DNA from: a bacterium
GTDB taxonomy: Bacteria; Patescibacteriota; Minisyncoccia; Phycocordibacterales; Phycocordibacteraceae
Reading direction: 5' to 3'
DNA: 17,373 bases
Assembly: GCA_021781865.1 (NCBI GenBank)
Contig: JAJXVZ010000011.1
Coordinates: 1 to 17,373 of the forward strand
The position numbers were made by a program, and so were the translations under genes. Shown here piece after piece: positions 1-5,550 of this stretch. The notes beneath the pieces are model-generated. The model was not told the DNA's origin, ran no database searches, and saw only the letters and a list, made by a program, of their open reading frames with translations. Numbering within the stretch: the first letter of the stretch is position 1; each line of letters opens with the position of its first letter.

Positions 1-159
1 GCGGTCGTGAAAGACGAACGACATCATCCCCGTGAGATTATCGGTGCACGTCGTGCCGGTATTACCGAGGCAAATGCCGTATTCGCTAATAGCGAAGCGC
101 ACCGTTTTTCTCTTGCACGACACCGTTATGCGCGGAATAAAAACTTATATAAGGCCTGA
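1..159 (+). CDS. C-terminal end of an unidentified protein (truncated by window edge)
   Basis: An open frame runs from base 1 to the TGA at 157-159 and encodes about 52 residues. Its composition is that of a real protein (rich in Arg, Ala and His, basic C-terminus ending NKNLYKA), with no internal stops, and it ends just before ddl. I do not recognise the family from this tail. The start lies outside the window. A different-frame reading from about base 32 is not convincing because it runs into ddl out of frame. The stop codon supplies the TG of the extended -10 of the next promoter, so this gene and ddl are probably separate transcription units that touch. Confidence 0.55.
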   Translation, partial: AVVKDERHHPREIIGARRAGITEANAVFANSEAHRFSLARHRYARNKNLYKA

Positions 160-165
160 TATACT
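157..165 (+). promoter_or_regulatory. Extended -10 promoter of ddl
   Basis: TGA followed directly by TATACT (160-165) gives an extended -10 element. The ddl ATG is only 6 bases after the hexamer, so transcription would start at or next to the A of ATG (leaderless mRNA). No good -35 is seen. The TGA is also the stop codon of the upstream gene. Confidence 0.6.
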
Positions 166-171
166 TTGCTC

Positions 172-1134
172 ATGCAAACTATTGTCGGGGTGTTGCGAGG
201 CGGACCTTCGCGTGAACATGAAGTTTCGCTAAAGTCGGGCGCCGCCATTCTCGCGAATCTTCCAGAAAGTCATTTCGCCGCGCACGATATCTATATCGAT
301 AAAAGCGGACAATGGTACGAACGTGGTCGTCCGACCACGCCCGATCGCACCCTGCGACAACTCGACGCAGTTCTCATCGGTTTGCATGGCGAATATGGTG
401 AGGATGGCGAGGTCCAAAAACTCCTTGAGCGTTTCGGAGTTCGATATGCCGGGGCAAATTCTTTCAGTTCCTATCTCGCGATGCACAAGCTTATGGCGAA
501 AGTGCGCGCAAAAGAGGCCGGACTGCTCACACCGGAGTTTCGCTATGTCGAGCACGTCGAGGACAGCGAAGCGGTGGCGCGCGATGTCATTCGCACATTT
601 CGTCAGCCGGTTGTTGTGAAGCCCATTGGTTGGGGTTCTTCCATTGGCGTCTCTATTGTGGGTGGATATGCGCAGGTTCTTGTCGCCATCGAACAGCTTT
701 TCTTCGACGGAGCGTCGAAGGTTCTCGTTGAGGAACATATCCATGGGAAGGAAGCGACTACTGGCATCGTCGAGGACTTACGTGGTGAGGCGCTTTACGC
801 GCTTCCACCAGTCGAAATAATTCCACCTAATAATGGTTTTTTTTCATATGATGCAAAATATTCCGGCAAGTCACGCGAGATTTGTCCTGGCAATTTCTCT
901 CGTGTTACCACTGAAGATCTCCAGAGAGCGGCGAAGGTGATGCATCGCGCACTCGGCCTGCGTCATTATTCGCAGAGCGATTTCATCGTTGCCCCAAGGG
1001 GTATCTATTATCTTGAGACCAATACGCTTCCTGGGCTTACGACCGAATCGCTCCTGCCGAAATCTCTCGCCGCTGTCGGTATCTCATTTCCCGCCTTCCT
1101 TTCACATCTGGTTAATCTTGCACTTGAGAGATAA
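172..1134 (+). CDS. ddl: D-alanine--D-alanine ligase
   Basis: An ATP-grasp enzyme of 320 residues that joins two D-alanines for the peptidoglycan stem peptide in the cytoplasm. Visible signatures are GGPSREHEVSL (10-20, with E15 at the position of the substrate-binding Glu of E. coli DdlB), HGEYGEDGE (72-80), KPIGWGSS (150-157), YDAKY (226-230) and LETNTLPGLT (281-290, with the Mg-binding Glu and Asn). The length is normal for the family. I chose ATG 172 over the in-frame TTG at 166 because the TTG falls between the -10 box and the ATG. One oddity: at the position of the catalytic Arg (R255 in DdlB, usually in a YSRSD or GRID context) this protein has Gln268 (YSQSD). No neighbouring mur or fts gene is visible. 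Confidence 0.95.
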   Translation: MQTIVGVLRGGPSREHEVSLKSGAAILANLPESHFAAHDIYIDKSGQWYERGRPTTPDRTLRQLDAVLIGLHGEYGEDGEVQKLLERFGVRYAGANSFSSYLAMHKLMAKVRAKEAGLLTPEFRYVEHVEDSEAVARDVIRTFRQPVVVKPIGWGSSIGVSIVGGYAQVLVAIEQLFFDGASKVLVEEHIHGKEATTGIVEDLRGEALYALPPVEIIPPNNGFFSYDAKYSGKSREICPGNFSRVTTEDLQRAAKVMHRALGLRHYSQSDFIVAPRGIYYLETNTLPGLTTESLLPKSLAAVGISFPAFLSHLVNLALER

Positions 1135-1327
1135 AACATGAATAAGAGAGTCAACATACACAAAACCAGTGATGTTTTAATTAAGGACTGTGAGTTCCCG
1201 CATACAGATCAAAAGAAAAAGGTTTCTTTATAGGTTGCCAGAGGCAAACTAAAACAACGGGAGGCTTTTCTGGTGTGTTTCCGGTAAATTCAATGTTTAA
1301 CCTTATTGATTCTGTCGTGGGAGACTT

Positions 1328-1368
1328 GCTGAAGAATAAAATAATAGTTTATTATTTTATTCTTCAGC
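1328..1368. repeat. Perfect 18-bp palindrome with 5-base loop
   Basis: Bases 1328-1345 (GCTGAAGAATAAAATAAT) are the exact reverse complement of 1351-1368, separated by AGTTT. The stem is closed by GC-richer bases at its foot and is AT-rich toward the loop. That is the wrong way round for an intrinsic terminator, and no T-run follows. It could form a stable hairpin in RNA or a cruciform in DNA. Its function is unknown. Confidence 0.85.
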
Positions 1369-1381
1369 ATGAAGTATTCAC

Positions 1382-1410
1382 TCGACTCAAGAATGAAGGC
1401 CTGATAGATT
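1382..1410 (+). promoter_or_regulatory. Promoter of tRNA-Ala(TGC)
   Basis: TCGACT (1382-1387, four of six matches to TTGACA), a 17-base spacer, then TAGATT (1405-1410) preceded by TGA as an extended -10. The tRNA begins 7 bases further on, so transcription would start almost exactly at its 5' end. Confidence 0.6.
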
Positions 1411-1417
1411 GGAACTA

Positions 1418-1490
1418 GGGCCCGTAGCTCAATTGGTAGAGCGCCTCATTTGCAATGAGGAGGTAACCGGTTCGAAACCGGTCGGGTCCA
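1418..1490 (+). tRNA. tRNA-Ala (anticodon TGC)
   Basis: A 73-base cloverleaf folds fully. The acceptor GGGCCCG pairs with CGGGTCC and includes the G3-U70 wobble pair that identifies alanine tRNAs. The anticodon loop TTTGCAA gives anticodon TGC, which reads GCA. The T-loop TTCGAAA and discriminator A73 are standard. The 3' CCA is not encoded (CAT follows), so it must be added by nucleotidyltransferase. Confidence 0.96.
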
Positions 1491-1502
1491 CATCTTTTGA
1501 TA

Positions 1503-1532
1503 TTGCTTGGCACAAAAGTTTTTTGATATAAT
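1503..1532 (+). promoter_or_regulatory. Promoter of the S1C-like protease gene
   Basis: TTGCTT (1503-1508), an 18-base spacer, and a perfect TATAAT (1527-1532) preceded by TGA as extended -10. The ATG at 1540 is 7 bases after the hexamer, which predicts a leaderless mRNA. Confidence 0.7.
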
Positions 1533-1539
1533 TAAAATT

Positions 1540-2475
1540 ATGGGGAAAAATGGGAACATGCCTTGGCTCGTGTCGTTTCTAGTGCTCATCGCGATTATCG
1601 GAGGCTTAGTCTATGAGAATGAGAAAGTAGCACGTCTCTCACATTCAGTTGTGGCATTGCAAGCAGCTGTCTATGAACTTGCGAACACGGCTAGTTCTAC
1701 TGCAGCGAGTACTGCCGCAAATATTGCGGAGCTTTCGCGTCGCGGCCAAATTGCACAAGAGTCTGAAAGCCAAGCGCTTCAGGACGCCGTTGCGAAAGTG
1801 ACACCAGCGGTCGTTTCCATCGTCGAAAGTAAAGCGGTGCCAAAACTCCAGGTGATATATCAAAACCCATTTGGCAAGGATCCTTTCTTCCAAGGTTTTG
1901 GTATACAGGTTCCTGTTTATCAGCAAGTTGGTACAACTACTCAGAAAGTTTCCGCAGGGACCGGGTTCCTCGTACGGAGTAATGGGTACATCATTACCAA
2001 TAAACATGTTGTTCCAGACGCAAACGCGACGTACACGGTATTGTTAGCGAATGGGGTGCAGAAACTAGGTACAGTTATTTGGCGTTCACCTAGCGAGGAT
2101 CTTGCGGTTGTAAAAATTTCTGGGAGCAATTATCCAACCATTACACTTGGCGATTCATCCACTCTGCAGCTCGCACAACCGGTCTTTGCGGTTGGGAATG
2201 CACTCGGTCAATATAATAATTCTGTTTCTGTTGGTGTAATCTCCGGACTTAACAGAAATATAACTGCCTCGAACGATCAAGGTGGTACCGAAACACTGAC
2301 CGGGGTGATTCAAACTGACGCTGCTATCAATCCGGGGAATTCTGGCGGGCCTCTTGTCTCACTCTCAGGCAAGGCTATTGGCATTAATGTAGCGATGGTT
2401 CAAGGCTCAGAAAATATAGGTTTCGCGCTTCCGATTCAAGAGGCAGAGAGCGTACTTACACAGCTTGGAATATGA
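1540..2475 (+). CDS. Membrane-anchored trypsin-like serine protease (HtrA/DegP-like), without PDZ domain
   Basis: A 311-residue protein with a short cytoplasmic N-terminus, one membrane segment (about 8-26), an Ala/Ser/Thr-rich helical linker (about 35-75), then a chymotrypsin-fold S1C protease domain facing outside. The catalytic triad is present: His156 in NKHVV, Asp187 in DLAVVKI and Ser268 in NPGNSGGPL. HtrA proteases usually have one or two PDZ domains after this domain; here the protein stops right after the protease domain (GFALPIQEA...). It probably handles misfolded envelope proteins, but without PDZ its regulation must differ. An in-frame TTG at 1507 would extend the protein, but it lies inside the promoter, so ATG 1540 is preferred; ATG 1558 is also possible. 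Confidence 0.9.
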   Translation: MGKNGNMPWLVSFLVLIAIIGGLVYENEKVARLSHSVVALQAAVYELANTASSTAASTAANIAELSRRGQIAQESESQALQDAVAKVTPAVVSIVESKAVPKLQVIYQNPFGKDPFFQGFGIQVPVYQQVGTTTQKVSAGTGFLVRSNGYIITNKHVVPDANATYTVLLANGVQKLGTVIWRSPSEDLAVVKISGSNYPTITLGDSSTLQLAQPVFAVGNALGQYNNSVSVGVISGLNRNITASNDQGGTETLTGVIQTDAAINPGNSGGPLVSLSGKAIGINVAMVQGSENIGFALPIQEAESVLTQLGI

Positions 2476-2591
2476 AACTCGTACTCTTATCTCTAATAGT
2501 GGGAGTATTAGCTTCTCATGGTTCGCGCCTTGTCCATGGCTGGCATAGCGGTATACCAACAAAATTAGGAGGCCAAATATCATTCATCTAA
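2472..2591 (+). CDS. Possible small hydrophobic peptide (39 aa)
   Basis: ATG 2472 overlaps the TGA of the protease gene (ATGA), an arrangement typical of translational coupling. The peptide starts MKLVLLSLIVGVLASHG, like a signal peptide or single membrane helix, followed by about 22 residues with no recognisable motif. No family is recognised, and so short a frame could be chance. The bases after it, 2592-2665 up to the tRNA, show nothing clear. Confidence 0.3.
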   Translation: MKLVLLSLIVGVLASHGSRLVHGWHSGIPTKLGGQISFI

Positions 2592-2665
2592 TTTTCAAAA
2601 ATCGTTCACGAAAATATTATTCGTCCATAACATCACGCTCATTGAAATTCAGTTTTGTTACGCGT

Positions 2666-2736
2666 TCGGGCCGCCGGGAATCGAACCCGGTCTACACGCA
2701 CCCGAAGCGTGTGTACTACCGGCATACTCCGGCCCG
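2666..2736 (-). tRNA. tRNA-Pro (anticodon CGG)
   Basis: A 71-base cloverleaf on the minus strand. The acceptor CGGGCCG pairs with CGGCCCG with C1-G72 and A73, as expected for proline. The anticodon loop TTCGGGT gives anticodon CGG, which reads CCG. The T-arm CCGGG-TTCGATT-CCCGG is perfect. Position 8 is G rather than the near-universal U, and the D-loop is only 7 bases (GCCGGTA). No CCA is encoded. It is nearly identical to the tRNA-Pro at 2955-3025 outside the anticodon arm. Confidence 0.93.
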
Positions 2737-2819
2737 TTATTCCTTACGGTACTGCAAAATATCACAGGAAGCAACGGAAAACACAGCAATTTTGATTATG
2801 CTTGAAATAGAATTATGAG

Positions 2820-2893
2820 TGCGCTCTGCAGGATTCGAACCTGCGACCTTTCGCGTGTGAGGCGAACGCTCTAACCAACTGAGCTAAGAGCGC
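2820..2893 (-). tRNA. tRNA-Val (anticodon CAC)
   Basis: A 74-base cloverleaf on the minus strand: acceptor GCGCTCT/AGAGCGC, D-arm GCTC-AGTTGGTTA-GAGC, anticodon stem TTCGC/GCGAA with loop CTCACAC (anticodon CAC, reads GTG), T-arm GCAGG-TTCGAAT-CCTGC, and A73. A35, C36 and A73 are the valine identity bases. It lies between the two tRNA-Pro genes and may share their transcript. Confidence 0.95.
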
Positions 2894-2954
2894 ATTTTAA
2901 GAGGATAGCAAAAATGCGAAAAAACTCTATATAATACTTAGCCTTAAGACAGTA

Positions 2955-3025
2955 TCGGGCCGCCGGGAATCGAACCCGGTCTACATCCACCCCATGGACG
3001 CGTACTACCGGCATACTCCGGCCCG
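2955..3025 (-). tRNA. tRNA-Pro (anticodon GGG)
   Basis: A 71-base cloverleaf on the minus strand with the same acceptor, D- and T-arms as the tRNA-Pro(CGG) at 2666-2736. The anticodon stem is CGTCC/GGATG (one G-U pair) and the loop ATGGGGT gives anticodon GGG, which reads CCC and CCU. It has C1-G72 and A73. It shares the unusual G8 and short D-loop. No CCA is encoded. Confidence 0.93.
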
Positions 3026-3030
3026 CTATC

Positions 3031-3059
3031 TTCGCACTATAGCGTACTCGTGTTAAAAT
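3031..3059 (+). promoter_or_regulatory. Promoter of tRNA-Ala(CGC)
   Basis: TTCGCA (3031-3036), a 17-base spacer, TAAAAT (3054-3059), with TGT directly before the hexamer as an extended -10. The tRNA begins 13 bases after the hexamer, leaving a short leader to be trimmed. Confidence 0.5.
3036..3041 (-). promoter_or_regulatory. -10 box for the leftward Pro/Val/Pro tRNAs
   Basis: Read on the minus strand, this is TATAGT, 10 bases before the 5' end of tRNA-Pro(GGG). No convincing -35 is seen. It overlaps the -35/spacer of the rightward promoter, making a compact divergent promoter region (3026-3072). Confidence 0.45.
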
Positions 3060-3072
3060 CGCTCGTACATAT

Positions 3073-3145
3073 GGGCCCTTAGCTCAGTTGGTAGAGCGCG
3101 TCATTCGCATTGACGAGGCCAGCGGTTCGAATCCGCTAGGGTCCA
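3073..3145 (+). tRNA. tRNA-Ala (anticodon CGC)
   Basis: A 73-base cloverleaf with acceptor GGGCCCT/AGGGTCC that includes the G3-U70 alanine identity pair. The anticodon loop TTCGCAT gives anticodon CGC, which reads GCG. The D-arm GCTC/GAGC, T-arm AGCGG-TTCGAAT-CCGCT and A73 are standard. Only CC of CCA follows. Confidence 0.96.
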
Positions 3146-3147
3146 CC

Positions 3148-3176
3148 TTGAGTAACTTTGGAAAGAGAAGTACAGT
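3148..3176 (+). promoter_or_regulatory. Promoter of tRNA-Ala(GGC)
   Basis: TTGAGT (3148-3153), a 17-base spacer, and TACAGT (3171-3176), with the tRNA starting 9 bases after the hexamer. It lies in the 40-base gap after tRNA-Ala(CGC), so the second alanine tRNA can be transcribed on its own. Confidence 0.55.
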
Positions 3177-3185
3177 AAAACGCCA

Positions 3186-3259
3186 GGGCCTATAGTTCAG
3201 CGGTAGAATACGTCCATGGCATGGACGAGGTCGGGGTTCGACTCCCCGTAGGTCCACCA
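3186..3259 (+). tRNA. tRNA-Ala (anticodon GGC), with encoded CCA
   Basis: The mature body is 3186-3256 (71 bases), followed by an encoded CCA (3257-3259), unlike the other five tRNAs here. The acceptor GGGCCTA/TAGGTCC carries G3-U70. The anticodon loop ATGGCAT gives GGC, which reads GCC and GCU. The D-loop is short (AGCGGTA). The T-arm is CGGGG-TTCGACT-CCCCG. Together with the TGC and CGC tRNAs this completes decoding of the alanine codon box within one window. Confidence 0.95.
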
Positions 3260-3292
3260 TTCAGAATCTACAAATTAAGCTAACAGCTAAAA

Positions 3293-3320
3293 CAAAACTC
3301 GCCACCTTTAGCGAGTTTTG
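3293..3320 (-). terminator. Intrinsic terminator of the SWIB gene
   Basis: CAAAACTCGC (3293-3302) and GCGAGTTTTG (3311-3320) form a perfect 10-bp stem with an 8-base loop. Read on the minus strand, the stem is followed by TTTTAGC, giving a TTTTGTTTT tract. It lies 23 bases after the SWIB stop codon. On the plus strand the T-run is only the TTTT inside the stem, so it would be a weak terminator for the tRNA-Ala. Confidence 0.7.
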
Positions 3321-3342
3321 CAAGATGCAATGTATTCTGATC

Positions 3343-3588
3343 TTACTTCAGGTGCGCCGAAACGAGTTTTGTCATTTCAAACATCGTGACTTCGTTTTTT
3401 CCAAATACTGATTTTAGTTTCTCATCAGCAAGAATATTTCGTTTATTTTTTGGATTTTGTAAGTTATGTTGTTTGATGTACGCCCAAAGCTTCTTAACTA
3501 CCTCGGTTCTTGGCAGTGGACCCTTACCGATAACCGCCTCCAATTCTGGAGAAAGATTAAGAGGTTTCGATAATGCTGAATTCACCAT
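3343..3588 (-). CDS. SWIB/MDM2-domain protein
   Basis: An 81-residue protein that is essentially one SWIB domain. The family pattern is clear: LSPELEAVIGKGPLPRTEVV (12-31), then KKLWAYIKQHNLQ and PKNKRNI (about 32-51), and the C-terminal FEMTKLVSAHLK. SWIB domains are best known from eukaryotic SWI/SNF chromatin remodelling subunits and MDM2. Stand-alone bacterial forms occur in Chlamydia and Patescibacteria, where a role with DNA topology or transcription has been proposed but is not settled. It is the only protein gene on the minus strand in this window, a single-gene unit with its own promoter and terminator. The start is set by ATG 3588 lying 8 bases after a TACAAT box. Confidence 0.92.
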   Translation of the reverse strand: MVNSALSKPLNLSPELEAVIGKGPLPRTEVVKKLWAYIKQHNLQNPKNKRNILADEKLKSVFGKNEVTMFEMTKLVSAHLK

Positions 3589-3596
3589 AATTATGA

Positions 3597-3626
3597 ATTG
3601 TATTTATTTAATAGTAACTCTGCTAA
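3597..3626 (-). promoter_or_regulatory. Promoter of the SWIB gene
   Basis: On the minus strand, TTAGCA (3626-3621), an 18-base spacer, then TACAAT (3602-3597). The ATG is 8 bases further on, which predicts a leaderless or nearly leaderless mRNA. Confidence 0.5.
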
Positions 3627-3671
3627 TTTAGTATATACCACAAGGTGACTATCGTTTCTACAGGCTTGCGC

Positions 3672-3677
3672 TATACT
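3672..3677 (+). promoter_or_regulatory. -10 box of the four-helix membrane protein gene
   Basis: TATACT ends 8 bases before ATG 3686. No clear -35 and no Shine-Dalgarno sequence is seen. Confidence 0.5.
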
Positions 3678-3685
3678 AAATAAAC

Positions 3686-4132
3686 ATGGATTTCAATACA
3701 AATGGTGGTGATGGTGCTAACGAGTTCGGGGAAGCCGCTCCGCAACGTCATCAGATACAGCATTATCACGGTAATAATGTGCGTGTACTTTTTTTCGTGA
3801 GCGCAATTGTGCTTGTCGTTGCTCAATCTACCGGTGCTGACCTTCCGATTTCAACAAGCGGTGCCGTTGTTTCGGCTGTTGTACTTGTCATTGCTGCTGG
3901 AATTACAAATCCAGCTCAGTCTGGCATTCATTGGTTTAATGCGCTCGTTGCAGTTGCAGTTGCAGGTACATTTATTTTCGGCATATCAGCTGTCGACCAC
4001 TATCGTGAAGGGATGAGCGTTTTCGACCCATCTTTCGCATATATTGAAGCACTCGCACTTCTTTCTCTCACCGCCCTTTATTTTACTGTGCGTACTATCC
4101 GCGGATTTCGTTTACGCTCGAATCTTTCCTAG
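3686..4132 (+). CDS. Hypothetical membrane protein with four predicted helices
   Basis: A 148-residue protein. A polar N-terminus of about 30 residues rich in Gly, Asn, Gln and His precedes four hydrophobic segments (about 32-50, 57-76, 83-103 and 116-136), and the C-terminus is short and basic (RTIRGFRLRS). The basic end suggests a cytoplasmic C-terminus. I recognise no catalytic motif or family. It starts from its own -10 box, and its TAG stop codon forms the first three bases of a possible -10 box (TAGATT, 4130-4135) for the next gene. Confidence 0.75.
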   Translation: MDFNTNGGDGANEFGEAAPQRHQIQHYHGNNVRVLFFVSAIVLVVAQSTGADLPISTSGAVVSAVVLVIAAGITNPAQSGIHWFNALVAVAVAGTFIFGISAVDHYREGMSVFDPSFAYIEALALLSLTALYFTVRTIRGFRLRSNLS

Positions 4133-4142
4133 ATTTCACTGT

Positions 4143-4373
4143 ATGTCAATTCAAAACTTTCTTCTTAATCAATATGCAAAGTGGAAGCTGCGAGATATGC
4201 CAGAGGCGCAGCGTGAGCAAATGACCGCACTCGTTTCAAAGGATCCACAGCTCTTTAAAAAGATCGGAGAGGAGATCGAGCGACGCAAGAAAGGAGGTGA
4301 AAGCGAGATGAAGGCTGCAATGGAAGTAATGAAAAAATATCGCGCAGATCTCGCTAAACTCATGCAAAAATGA
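4143..4373 (+). CDS. Small charged helical protein (76 aa), unknown function
   Basis: ATG 4143 opens a 76-residue frame rich in Lys, Glu, Arg and Met and predicted to be almost wholly helical (MPEAQREQMTAL, then KKIGEEIERRKKGG, then AAMEVMKKYRADLAKLMQK). It has no membrane segment and no cysteine. It may form a helical hairpin or coiled coil. No function can be assigned. The frame is open further upstream, but that part overlaps the preceding gene, and ATG 4143 sits 7 bases after TAGATT (4130-4135), so I prefer it. ychF follows after 30 bases with a weak -10 of its own (TACACT, 4390-4395). Confidence 0.65.
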   Translation: MSIQNFLLNQYAKWKLRDMPEAQREQMTALVSKDPQLFKKIGEEIERRKKGGESEMKAAMEVMKKYRADLAKLMQK

Positions 4374-4403
4374 GAAAAAACTTAGGTATTACACTATTTA
4401 ATT

Positions 4404-5513
4404 ATGGCGAGTACACAATTGAAGATAGGAATCGTCGGATTGCCGAATGTGGGGAAGTCTACGCTTTTTAATGCGCTCACCAAAGCTTCCGTACCAGCGG
4501 AGAATTACCCTTTTTGCACGATCGACCCGTCAATCGGTGTTGTCGGCGTTCCAGATACACGACTCGATATGCTTGCGAAGTTTTCTACGAGCAAGAGGAT
4601 TATCCCGGCGGCGATAGAGTTCGTCGATATTGCGGGGTTGGTAAAAGGTGCTGCCCAGGGCGAAGGATTGGGGAATCAATTTCTTGCGAATATTCGCGAA
4701 ACGGATGCGATTTTGCAAATCGTTCGTTTTTTTGATGATCCAAGCGTGTTGCACGTCGAAGAATCCATTGAGCCTTATAAAGACATAGAGGTAATCAATT
4801 TAGAGCTCGTGCTCGCAGATGCGGAACAGGTCAAAAAGCGTCGCGACAAGCTTGTGCGGGATATCAAAATTGGCTCTAAGGAGGCCATTGCTGAAGACAT
4901 CGTGCTCGCCAAGCTCATGCAAAGTTTTGCGGCTGGGGAACTTGCATTTCATACTGGACTTATCGACGAGGAGAAGAATCTTGTGAAGCATTTGAATCTT
5001 CTTACTATGAAGCCGATGTTATACGCATTGAACAAAAAAAGCGGCGGACACAATCTTGACGAACTTGCTGATGGTCGTGCAGCACGCGCATACGAGCTTA
5101 TCCATTCACTCGGTGCGCGCTATATATTTTTGGATGCTGCGACGGAACGTGATTTGAATGACGTTACGGATGAGGATCGTGTAGGGTTCCGTCAGGAGCT
5201 TGGCGTGTTGGACGACGGTCTTGTTGGGCTTATTCGTGGCGCGTACGATATGCTCGGTCTTATTTCTTTTTTCACCACAGGTGCCGACGAGACGCGTGCA
5301 TGGACGATTAAAAAAGGCAGCACCGCTCCCGTCGCGGGTGCTGCTATCCATAACGATTTTTTTGAAAAGTTTATTCGTGCGGAGGTCATTACTACCAATG
5401 ACCTCCTCACGGCCGGTAGTTGGGTAACCGCGCGCGAAACTGCAAAAGTCCGTACCGAAGGCAAGAACTACATCGTTCAGGATGGCGACGTGATAGTGTT
5501 CCTCCACAGCTAA
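4404..5513 (+). CDS. ychF: YchF-family P-loop ATPase (Obg-related)
   Basis: A 369-residue protein of the YchF/OLA1 family, which hydrolyses ATP in preference to GTP, binds ribosomes and is linked to stress responses. Motifs: the P-loop GLPNVGKS (12-19); the switch II motif DIAGLVKGAAQGEGLGN (75-91), typical of YchF; and the C-terminal TGS-type domain with FFTTGADETRAWTI and the closing block GKNYIVQDGDVIVF. The length is standard. The G4 base-recognition motif, normally NxxE in YchF (Asn-Val-Asn-Glu in E. coli), reads NKKS (210-213), an unusual change. The start is ATG 4404 with no Shine-Dalgarno sequence; TACACT ends 8 bases upstream. Confidence 0.95.
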   Translation: MASTQLKIGIVGLPNVGKSTLFNALTKASVPAENYPFCTIDPSIGVVGVPDTRLDMLAKFSTSKRIIPAAIEFVDIAGLVKGAAQGEGLGNQFLANIRETDAILQIVRFFDDPSVLHVEESIEPYKDIEVINLELVLADAEQVKKRRDKLVRDIKIGSKEAIAEDIVLAKLMQSFAAGELAFHTGLIDEEKNLVKHLNLLTMKPMLYALNKKSGGHNLDELADGRAARAYELIHSLGARYIFLDAATERDLNDVTDEDRVGFRQELGVLDDGLVGLIRGAYDMLGLISFFTTGADETRAWTIKKGSTAPVAGAAIHNDFFEKFIRAEVITTNDLLTAGSWVTARETAKVRTEGKNYIVQDGDVIVFLHS

Positions 5514-5532
5514 TTCAGCGCGTGGTTTTGTG

Positions 5533-5541
5533 TGGTATAAT
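5533..5541 (+). promoter_or_regulatory. Extended -10 promoter of the DUF5671-like gene
   Basis: TGG followed by a perfect TATAAT (5536-5541); the ATG is 9 bases after the hexamer. The -35 (TTCAGC, 5514-5519, spacer 16) is weak. The placement decides the start codon: the in-frame GTG at 5530 lies upstream of the -10 box. Confidence 0.65.
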
Positions 5542-5550
5542 TTGTGCCTA

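Larger units (their letters stand above)
1138..1417 (+). pseudogene. Probable decayed small reading frame between ddl and tRNA-Ala
   Basis: ATG 1138 opens a 31-residue frame ending at TAG 1231. A second frame, one base back, is open from about 1194 to TAG 1416-1418, and in it the residues after an A-rich run at 1211-1220 read KGFFIGCQRQTKTTGG and so on. Joining the frames at the A-run would give a protein of about 90 residues. This could be a gene broken by an indel in the A-run, a sequencing error, or two chance frames. The second frame contains the palindrome and the tRNA promoter, which argues against a working gene. I recognise no family. Nothing else is seen in this 280-base gap. Confidence 0.25.

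Noticed and set aside
32..232. Separate 66-aa gene at the left edge
   Set aside because: It overlaps both the first gene tail and ddl in another frame and shows no family features.
229..744. 171-aa frame on the minus strand within ddl
   Set aside because: It is antisense to a well-supported gene and has no recognisable motif or promoter; a shadow of ddl codon use.
1328..1368. Palindrome as an intrinsic terminator
   Set aside because: The stem is AT-rich near the loop and no T-run follows; compare the real terminator at 10479-10526.
1507..1539. TTG 1507 as the start of the protease
   Set aside because: It lies in the -35/spacer part of a good promoter whose -10 is at 1527-1532; ATG 1540 fits the leaderless pattern.
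2666..3259. tRNA cluster as an integration site for a mobile element
   Set aside because: No integrase, no repeated tRNA 3' end at a distance and no phage-like genes are seen nearby.
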